From: Sphingomonas sp. | GTDB taxonomy: Bacteria > Pseudomonadota > Alphaproteobacteria > Sphingomonadales > Sphingomonadaceae | Reading direction: 5' to 3' | Assembly: GCA_030146605.1 (NCBI GenBank) | Contig: JASLBO010000451.1 | Coordinates: 1 to 6,804 of the forward strand | Length of the DNA stretch: 6,804 nt | Shown here: piece by piece, positions 1-4,720 of the stretch | How positions within the stretch are numbered: the stretch's first letter is position 1 | How the letters are laid out: each line of letters opens with the position of its first letter | Position numbers and translations under genes: made by a program | Notes under the pieces: model-generated | Databases searched by the model: none | What the model was told of the DNA's origin: nothing | Seen by the model: the letters and a program-made list of their open reading frames with translations, nothing else

Positions 1-827
1 TTCGCGCTGACGAACATGCGGACGCCGGTGATCCCCATCACCCCGCCCTTCGCCGCCATCGCCTTGATCGCCGCGTCGGTCTTGAGCCGCGGATGATCGA
101 CCAGCGCGCGGCAATTGCTGTGGGTGATCGCGATCGGCTTCGGCGAGATCGCGATCGCGTCGAGCGTGGTGCGATCGCCGCAATGCGACACATCGACCAG
201 CATCCCGACGTCATTCATCGCCTTGATGATCTCGGCGCCGAAATCGGTGACGCCGCCATCGACGCGTTCGGTCGCCCCTGAGCCGAGCAAATTTTGCGTA
301 TTGTAGGTGAGCTGCGAGCAGCGCTGGCCGATCTGGTGGAACAGCTTGACGTCCGCCACCGTGCGGAAATGCTCGCTATTCTGCATGCCGAGGATCACGG
401 CGATCTTGCCCTGCTGCTTGGCGCGATCGAGGTCGGCCGCCTTGTCGACCAGGGTGAACAGATGCGATGCGCGTCCGACATAGCCTTGGCTCAGCGCGAG
501 GAAGGTCAGCGTCTCCTCGCGCGCATTCGGGCCGTAGATCCCGATAGAATGGTGAAAACCGGTGATCCCGCAGGCGCGGAAATCGGCTTCGTCCCTGGGA
601 CTCAGCGGCGCGCCGTAGAATTGCGGGCGATCGTCGATCTTGATCACTTCGAGCATGTCGATGACGAGCGAAGATCGCACCAGATCCACCGCACGGCGCG
701 AATATGTGACGGGCGAGGCAGCGGACAGCCGGAACTGGCCGCTATTGACCATCGGGAACCCCGTGGCCGCGACGGCAGCCGCGCCGCCGAGCATCCGGCG
801 CCGCGAGACCTTGGGCAATGATTGCAT
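1..827 (-). CDS. Membrane dipeptidase (peptidase M19 family), Tat-exported, C-terminus beyond the window
   Basis: M19 (renal dipeptidase-like) enzymes are TIM-barrel metallopeptidases that split dipeptides, including some with a D residue at the C-terminal position. 275 residues are visible; the C-terminal part is off the left edge. The start at 827 is set by an AGGGAGG ribosome site 5 nt upstream and by the N-terminus, which has a twin-arginine motif (SRRRML, residues 8-13) followed by an Ala-rich hydrophobic stretch. This predicts Tat export to the periplasm or membrane. M19 landmarks are VSHCGDRTTLDAI with His215, AITHSNCRAL with His236 and Arg247; these match the second zinc site and the substrate-binding Arg of the human enzyme. 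Oddity: the usual N-terminal DGHND metal motif reads DMLEV (57-61), and the bridging Glu of GVEGGH is Gln149 (GMQNSEH). The first metal site therefore looks lost or rebuilt. It is the last visible gene of the minus-strand set, 74 bp after the epimerase. Family is firm; activity and substrate are open. Confidence 0.9.
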   Translation of the reverse strand, partial: MQSLPKVSRRRMLGGAAAVAATGFPMVNSGQFRLSAASPVTYSRRAVDLVRSSLVIDMLEVIKIDDRPQFYGAPLSPRDEADFRACGITGFHHSIGIYGPNAREETLTFLALSQGYVGRASHLFTLVDKAADLDRAKQQGKIAVILGMQNSEHFRTVADVKLFHQIGQRCSQLTYNTQNLLGSGATERVDGGVTDFGAEIIKAMNDVGMLVDVSHCGDRTTLDAIAISPKPIAITHSNCRALVDHPRLKTDAAIKAMAAKGGVMGITGVRMFVSA

Positions 828-832
828 TGCCG

Positions 833-839
833 CCTCCCT
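833..839 (-). promoter_or_regulatory. Ribosome binding site of the M19 dipeptidase gene
   Basis: On the minus strand AGGGAGG lies 5 nt before the ATG at 827. It is the clearest Shine-Dalgarno sequence in the window and decides the start of the dipeptidase gene, giving exactly the Tat signal expected at the N-terminus. Confidence 0.75.
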
Positions 840-852
840 GTGCGATTTATCT

Positions 853-876
853 AATCAGGATGGTATGGTCCTGATT
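853..876. promoter_or_regulatory. Inverted repeat upstream of the dipeptidase gene, candidate operator
   Basis: The sequence is AATCAGGA, an 8-nt spacer, then TCCTGATT: a perfect 8-bp dyad (9 of 10 if two more bases per arm are included). It lies 26-49 bp upstream of the dipeptidase ATG. Neither side is followed by a T-run, so it does not look like an intrinsic terminator. The symmetry and its overlap with a possible -10 box suggest a binding site for a dimeric repressor or activator. An RNA hairpin in the leader is the alternative. The dyad is seen directly; its role is inferred. Confidence 0.5.
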
Positions 877-889
877 GGAGAATAGTCAA
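860..889 (-). promoter_or_regulatory. Possible internal promoter for the dipeptidase gene
   Basis: On the minus strand TTGACT (889-884, 5 of 6 to the -35 consensus) is followed after 18 nt by TACCAT (865-860, 4 of 6 to the -10 consensus). This would start transcription near 853 and give a leader of about 25 nt with the good ribosome site. It would let the dipeptidase be expressed apart from the hydrolase-epimerase pair. The match is imperfect and untested, and read-through from the upstream genes is equally possible. Confidence 0.35.
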
Positions 890-894
890 CTATT
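881..894. promoter_or_regulatory. Second inverted repeat, overlapping the possible -35 box
   Basis: AATAGT-CA-ACTATT is a perfect 6-bp dyad with a 2-nt centre, lying 7 bp beyond the epimerase stop codon. It spans the TTGACT -35 candidate. On the minus strand its core reads TAGTTGACTA, a GT...AC symmetry loosely like operators of GntR-type regulators, but no such regulator is in the window. It may be a second operator or simply an AT-rich palindrome. Confidence 0.35.
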
Positions 895-901
895 ATTGCA
901 A

Positions 902-1930
902 CTATGTTGCGACTCGCCGCGCCGCGCTCACGGCGCGGTGACCCCACACGGTCTCCGGGCAATGGATGTAGCCATCCTCGTAACGGATGCCGGGCTGGCG
1001 ATCGGCGGCGAGAAAGGTCGGGCCGTCGAGATCGACCACGTCGCAGAGCTGGCCGAGCAGATATGCCGGCGCCATTGCGAGGCTGGAGCCGACCATGTTG
1101 CCGACCATCACGTCGAGCCCGAGCAGCCGCGCGCGCCTGGCGATCGCGATCGCCTCGGTCAGGCCGCCGCATTTGTCGAGCTTGATGTTGACGGTGTCGA
1201 AGCGGCCGACAAGGCCGTCCATGTCGGCGAGAGTGAGCGCGCTCTCGTCGGCGGCGATCGGAATCGGCGACTCGAACCCGTCGAGATCGGCCTCGCGGCC
1301 GCGGGCGAGCGGCTGTTCGAGCAAAGCGATCCTGGCCTCGACCAGCACCGCGACGAGCGCGTCGAGCTCATCAATGCGAAAGCCCTGATTGGCATCGACG
1401 CCGATCCAGCATTCCGGGCGCGCAGCGCGCACCGCGCGGATCCGCGCGCTGTCGAGATCGAGATCGCCGGTGAGCTTGAGCTTGAGTGCCCGCGCCTCGC
1501 CATAGGCGGAAGCGGCTTCCGCCATCGCACCCGGCTCGTCGGCGCCGAGCGTGAAAGTGGTCAGCAGCGGCTTCGGCTCGGGCAGCCCGGCCAGCTTCCA
1601 CACCGGGACGCCCGCGCGCCTGGCGTCGAGCTCCCACAGCGCGCAGTCGGCGGCGTTGCGCGCGCCGCCCGCCGGCAGTGCCTGCTGGAGTTCGGCGCGG
1701 CTCATGCCCTGACCGAGGCCGTCGCGCACCGTCTCCAGCGCGGCGGTCATCGCAGCTTCGTCGTCACCGAGATAATAGACACCGCTGGCCTCGCCGCGCC
1801 CGGAGTGGAGGCCGTCACACAAAGTGACGACCACCACCGCGGACTCGGTGAAGACATGGCCGGAGATCCGGAACGGCTTGGCAAACGGAAGCCGTTCCAC
1901 TGCCACGTCGAACGAAAGGCGCTGCACCAT
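902..1930 (-). CDS. Dipeptide epimerase (enolase superfamily, Ala-Glu epimerase-like)
   Basis: A 342-residue cytoplasmic enzyme with no signal peptide, expected to invert the alpha-carbon of the second residue of a dipeptide by proton abstraction; in the type members this is L-Ala-D/L-Glu from murein recycling. The N-terminal capping domain (about 1-115) leads into the barrel. Visible active-site residues are Lys150 and Lys152 (KxK), metal ligands Asp179 (GVDAN), Glu205 (LLEQP) and Asp228 (AADES), the opposing Lys250 (VNIKL, 22 residues after Asp228 as in E. coli YcjG), and the DxD pair Asp300/Asp302 (DLDGP), which in dipeptide epimerases holds the substrate ammonium group. The complete set argues for an active enzyme and against muconate lactonizing or o-succinylbenzoate synthase roles. 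ATG at 1930 lies 5 bp after the hydrolase stop with only a weak ribosome site (GAG), suggesting translational coupling. The preferred dipeptide cannot be read from sequence; this group has varied specificities. Confidence 0.92.
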   Translation of the reverse strand: MVQRLSFDVAVERLPFAKPFRISGHVFTESAVVVVTLCDGLHSGRGEASGVYYLGDDEAAMTAALETVRDGLGQGMSRAELQQALPAGGARNAADCALWELDARRAGVPVWKLAGLPEPKPLLTTFTLGADEPGAMAEAASAYGEARALKLKLTGDLDLDSARIRAVRAARPECWIGVDANQGFRIDELDALVAVLVEARIALLEQPLARGREADLDGFESPIPIAADESALTLADMDGLVGRFDTVNIKLDKCGGLTEAIAIARRARLLGLDVMVGNMVGSSLAMAPAYLLGQLCDVVDLDGPTFLAADRQPGIRYEDGYIHCPETVWGHRAVSAARRVAT

Positions 1931-1935
1931 CGGCT

Positions 1936-3909
1936 TCAGAACTCGGTGCCGAAGCTGATGAGCTTGTAGACCAACGCGGTGTAGAGGATGAAGAACGCGC
2001 CGAGCACCAGCAGCACGCTCCACACCCGCGCAAACCAGCCACGCTTGTCCTTCCAGCTGAGCCAGGCGTTCCAGATCGCCAGCCCCAACAGCCCGAAGAA
2101 AGCCAGCGTGCCGGCGATCTGGAGCAGCAGGATCAGCCAGTCGGTCGAGCCGTGGCTCTCGAAATCCTCGATCCCGGTGATCACCAGCATCCAGCCGACC
2201 AGCACCGCCAGCACCAGCCAGGCGAAGCCGCGGACGGCGCGGAAGGTGCGCAGGCTCTCGCCATGCAGCGCGAGCTGCGCGCCATAGCGGCGGCGAGCGA
2301 ACCAGCCGATCGGCCAGGCGAGCGCGGTGAGGAACACCATTCCGATCCCGAACAGCAGGGCCGGCATCAGCCACGCGCTGTCGAGCGCACTTGGGGTACG
2401 GTACCAGATCATGAAGGGCGAGACTTCGCCGAAGCTCCACCGCACCACCTTGCCGTCGACCACCTGCGCGGCGAGCCGCTCATGGCCATAGGCGTCCTGC
2501 CAGACGAACGGCGCGACTTCGATCAGCTTGCGCGGGGCACCGCCGGGGCTGGTCAGCGCCGGGATCACCGGGCGGCCGTCGGCGTCGAGCCCGATCTTGA
2601 TGTCGCCGATCAGCCCGATGATCTTGGCGAAGCTCGAATCGATCCGGCGGCTGTTGGTCCAGGTGCCGACGAGCAGTTTGGCATGCTCCTTGGCGGTAGG
2701 CAGCTCGACCGGCGCTGCCTTTTTGGGATCGGGGAGATAGCGATCGGCGAATTCCTCGAACAGCCGGCCGCGCAGCACCCGCGCAACGCCGTCCTTCCCG
2801 TCGCTGTTCATCGAGATGTAGAGCCCGACATTCTCTTCGGGGAGGATCCACAGATCGCTGTGGAAATAGACCGTGTCGCCGCCATGCGAGATCGAGCGGC
2901 GGCCGTTGATCTTCTGCTCGTAAAAGCCGAGCGCCATATTGTTGATCGCGGGGATCGCGCTTTGCTGCGGGGCATACATCTGCGCCGCGGTCGCGGGGCT
3001 GAGCAGTGCGCCGCCCTTGTTGAGATGCGCGATCATGAACTTGCCCATGTCGCCGCCGCTGATCGCCGCGGCGCCCGCGGGAGCCATGCCGATCTGTTCA
3101 TAGCCCTTGGTGTCGCCCGAGCCGAGCGCATAGCCCTGTGACATATGCGGTTTGAGCTTCGCGGGGAGCGGCTGGCGGAAGCTCGAATATTGCATCCCCA
3201 GCCGGGCGAAGATGTTGCGTTCGAGATAAGTGTCGAACGGCATGCCGGAGACGCGCTCGACGATATAGCCGGCGAGCGCGGTGGCGTAGTTCGAATAAGC
3301 CGGGGTGGTGCCCGGCGCGTAGATCCGCTCGGGGATGCGGTGCTTGAGCACGTCGCCGAGACTCGGCACCGGCTTGTCGAAGGTCAGCAGCCCCTTGATG
3401 ATCTCCTCGAAGCCGGCGGTGTGCGTCATGATGTGGCGTAGCGTGATCGGCTTGCCCTTATATGCCGGTATCTTGAAATCGAGATACTGGTTGACGTCGG
3501 CATCGAGGTTGAGCTTGCCCGCCTCGACCTGCTGCATCACCGCGGTCCAGGTGTAGAGCTTGGAGACCGAGCCCGGGCGGAACAGGGTGGTCGCCGGATC
3601 GACCTGCTTGCGCTTCGCGACATCGGCATAGCCGAAGCCGCGCTGGGTGAGGATCTGGCCGTCCTTGACCACGACCACCACTGCACCGGCAACGTCACCG
3701 CGTGCGAGCGCATAGGGCATGAAGCCGTCCAGCCAGGCATCGGCATCGCTCTTGGTCAGCGTCGCAATGCCTGCCGGGACAGTCGGAACGGCGGGTGCCG
3801 GCGCCTGCGCGACCGGCGTGAGCGGCGCGGGCGCCTGGGTGAAGGCCGGCACACCGACGGCGATGCCCAGCAACCCTGCCGCCAGCATCGTGAGCGAACG
3901 TTTCCACAT
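1936..3909 (-). CDS. Exported serine hydrolase (beta-lactamase/DD-peptidase fold) with four C-terminal membrane helices
   Basis: A 657-residue protein of the class C beta-lactamase/esterase/D-aminopeptidase superfamily. The start at 3909 gives a clean signal peptide (MWKRS, then a hydrophobic core to about residue 25); the in-frame ATG at 3969 would put 20 polar residues before it. A Pro/Ala-rich linker (26-46) precedes the catalytic domain (about 55-390). Active-site motifs are SxxK at Ser114-Lys117 (RPGSVSK), YSN at Tyr205-Asn207, and HGG at 342-344 in place of KTG. A second, beta-rich segment (about 405-505) with GTW and DGRPV-type turns follows, as in many members of this group. Four predicted helices (about 512-533, 560-580, 591-613, 628-650) with Arg/Lys-rich loops at 538-560 and 619-629 place the catalytic domain in the periplasm, anchored from its C-terminus. 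It is the first gene of the minus-strand set. Hydrolysis of a peptide, ester or amide is likely; the substrate is unknown. Acting as a resistance beta-lactamase is less likely. Confidence 0.9.
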   Translation of the reverse strand: MWKRSLTMLAAGLLGIAVGVPAFTQAPAPLTPVAQAPAPAVPTVPAGIATLTKSDADAWLDGFMPYALARGDVAGAVVVVVKDGQILTQRGFGYADVAKRKQVDPATTLFRPGSVSKLYTWTAVMQQVEAGKLNLDADVNQYLDFKIPAYKGKPITLRHIMTHTAGFEEIIKGLLTFDKPVPSLGDVLKHRIPERIYAPGTTPAYSNYATALAGYIVERVSGMPFDTYLERNIFARLGMQYSSFRQPLPAKLKPHMSQGYALGSGDTKGYEQIGMAPAGAAAISGGDMGKFMIAHLNKGGALLSPATAAQMYAPQQSAIPAINNMALGFYEQKINGRRSISHGGDTVYFHSDLWILPEENVGLYISMNSDGKDGVARVLRGRLFEEFADRYLPDPKKAAPVELPTAKEHAKLLVGTWTNSRRIDSSFAKIIGLIGDIKIGLDADGRPVIPALTSPGGAPRKLIEVAPFVWQDAYGHERLAAQVVDGKVVRWSFGEVSPFMIWYRTPSALDSAWLMPALLFGIGMVFLTALAWPIGWFARRRYGAQLALHGESLRTFRAVRGFAWLVLAVLVGWMLVITGIEDFESHGSTDWLILLLQIAGTLAFFGLLGLAIWNAWLSWKDKRGWFARVWSVLLVLGAFFILYTALVYKLISFGTEF

Positions 3910-3983
3910 CGCCTTGTTCCCCTTTGTCCTCCGCTCTGCCCCGGCCATCTCGATTGCGCCGGTTTGCATCTGCGGTTAGGCTG

Positions 3984-4019
3984 TGTCTCTGTACGAACCA
4001 GTTACGCCTGATTGAGACA
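3984..4019. promoter_or_regulatory. Spaced inverted repeat TGTCTC / GAGACA, possible operator
   Basis: TGTCTC (3984-3989) and GAGACA (4014-4019) form a perfect 6-bp inverted pair with centres 30 bp apart, roughly three helical turns. One half-site abuts the shared -10 region and the other lies in the hydrolase leader. A related sequence, ATGTCAA (4040-4046), sits at the -35 box in the same orientation as the first. These could be sites for the adjacent XRE-cupin regulator. Arms this short can arise by chance, so this is a weak call. Confidence 0.25.
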
Positions 4020-4023
4020 TAAT
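4018..4023 (+). promoter_or_regulatory. Candidate -10 box for the XRE-cupin regulator gene
   Basis: CATAAT matches the -10 consensus at 5 of 6 positions and would start transcription about 30 bp before the regulator's ATG. No good -35 box is present at 16-18 bp spacing, so the promoter would be weak or activator-dependent. It shares nearly all its bases with the -10 box of the opposing promoter. Confidence 0.35.
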
Positions 4024-4046
4024 GAGCCTGTTCAGAAAAATGTCAA
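4019..4046 (-). promoter_or_regulatory. Sigma-70-type promoter of the hydrolase-epimerase set
   Basis: On the minus strand a perfect TTGACA (4046-4041) is followed after 16 nt by CATTAT (4024-4019, 4 of 6 to the -10 consensus). Transcription would begin near 4012, giving a leader of about 100 nt before the hydrolase ATG. This is the strongest promoter-like signal in the window and lies in the only divergent intergenic region. Confidence 0.6.
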
Positions 4047-4059
4047 ATTGCGGTGCCAC

Positions 4060-4689
4060 ATGGCCACGCGTCTGAAACCGGAGCAGCCGACCCTGGGTGC
4101 GCTGCTGCGCGCGCTAAGGGCCCGGAACCGCTGGACGCTCAAGGAAATGAGCCTGCGCAGCGGCATCCCCATTTCGACCCTCTCGAAGGTCGAGCACGAC
4201 CGGCTGACGCTGACCTATGACAAGCTTCTCCAGCTGAGCCAGCGGCTCAACATCCGCATGTCCGAGCTGTTCGCCGAGAGCGATTCGGTCGCCGAGGCGC
4301 CGGTCACTGCGCGGCGCAGCATCGGCGATCTCGATCGCGCGGTCCGGGTGAACACGCCCAATTACGATTATTATTATCTCTGCACCGAGCTGCGCCGGAA
4401 GCGGATGATCCCGGTGATCACGCGCGTCCGCGCCAAGTCGGTCGAGGAGTTCGGCGATCTCGTCCACCATTCGGGCGAGGAGTTCATCTACATCGTCAGC
4501 GGGCGGATCGTCGTCCACACCGAATTCTACGATCCGGTGACGCTCGAGGCGGGCGAATCGATCTACATCGATTCGAACATGGGCCACGCCTATGTAACCG
4601 GCGAAGGCTGCGACGAGGCGGTGGTGCTCGGCGTGTGTTCGAGCGCCGAGGACGGACTGATGGATTCGCTGCTCAATCTGCACGGGTGA
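4060..4689 (+). CDS. XRE-family transcriptional regulator with C-terminal cupin domain
   Basis: A 209-residue DNA-binding regulator. The XRE/Cro-type HTH covers residues 11-72; the helices around TLKEMSLRSGIPISTLSKVE hold the recognition segment. After a linker comes a cupin_2 domain (about 113-195). Cupin motif 1 is GDLVHHSGEEF...G (132-148) with His137 and Glu141; motif 2 has His176. The first His of the classical motif is Val135, so a metal site may be incomplete. In this regulator class the cupin is thought to sense a small molecule. The ATG at 4060 was chosen because the HTH begins a few residues later and the only plausible -10 box lies at 4018-4023; earlier in-frame TTG codons (4012, 4048) have no better ribosome site. 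No strong Shine-Dalgarno is seen for 4060 either. It is divergent from the hydrolase set, so control of that set and of itself is the natural inference. Confidence 0.9.
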   Translation: MATRLKPEQPTLGALLRALRARNRWTLKEMSLRSGIPISTLSKVEHDRLTLTYDKLLQLSQRLNIRMSELFAESDSVAEAPVTARRSIGDLDRAVRVNTPNYDYYYLCTELRRKRMIPVITRVRAKSVEEFGDLVHHSGEEFIYIVSGRIVVHTEFYDPVTLEAGESIYIDSNMGHAYVTGEGCDEAVVLGVCSSAEDGLMDSLLNLHG

Positions 4690-4694
4690 TCTGC

Positions 4695-4717
4695 TCTTCT
4701 CCCTGAAAGGGAGGGGA
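4695..4717 (+). terminator. Hairpin between the convergent regulator and acylase genes, likely terminator
   Basis: A six-pair stem CTCCCT/AGGGAG (4699-4704, 4708-4713) closes a GAA loop. On the plus-strand RNA it extends to 10 pairs through two G-U wobbles. Those two become A-C mismatches on the minus strand, so it favours ending the regulator transcript. Only ATTT follows, so the U-tract is poor and the terminator may be weak. It fills most of the 31-bp gap between the two stop codons. Confidence 0.5.
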
Positions 4718-4720
4718 ATT

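Noticed and set aside
853..876. Intrinsic terminator after the epimerase
   Set aside because: The dyad has an 8-nt loop but no T-run on the minus strand, so an operator or leader hairpin is more likely.
875..1969. Long plus-strand open frame (364 codons) opposite the epimerase
   Set aside because: It is antisense to a gene with every catalytic motif intact, is rich in Arg, Glu, Ala and His as expected of a high-GC shadow frame, and shows no recognisable domain.
1931..2440. N-terminal extension of the epimerase frame to 512 codons
   Set aside because: The extra 170 residues overlap the hydrolase C-terminus in another frame and are Arg/Ala-rich shadow sequence. The enolase fold begins right at the ATG at 1930.
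2152..3141. Plus-strand open frame (329 codons) opposite the serine hydrolase
   Set aside because: It lies wholly inside the hydrolase coding region, has low-complexity composition and no family resemblance.
1936..3909. Antibiotic-resistance class C beta-lactamase
   Set aside because: The SxxK and YxN motifs are shared by the whole superfamily. HGG replaces KTG, and the extra domain plus four membrane helices differ from secreted AmpC enzymes.
3910..3969. Earlier start for the serine hydrolase at 3969
   Set aside because: It would bury the signal peptide behind 20 polar, charged residues, and no ribosome site precedes it.
4012..4059. Earlier TTG start for the regulator at 4012
   Set aside because: It lies upstream of the only plausible -10 box, has no ribosome site, and adds 16 residues before an already complete HTH domain.
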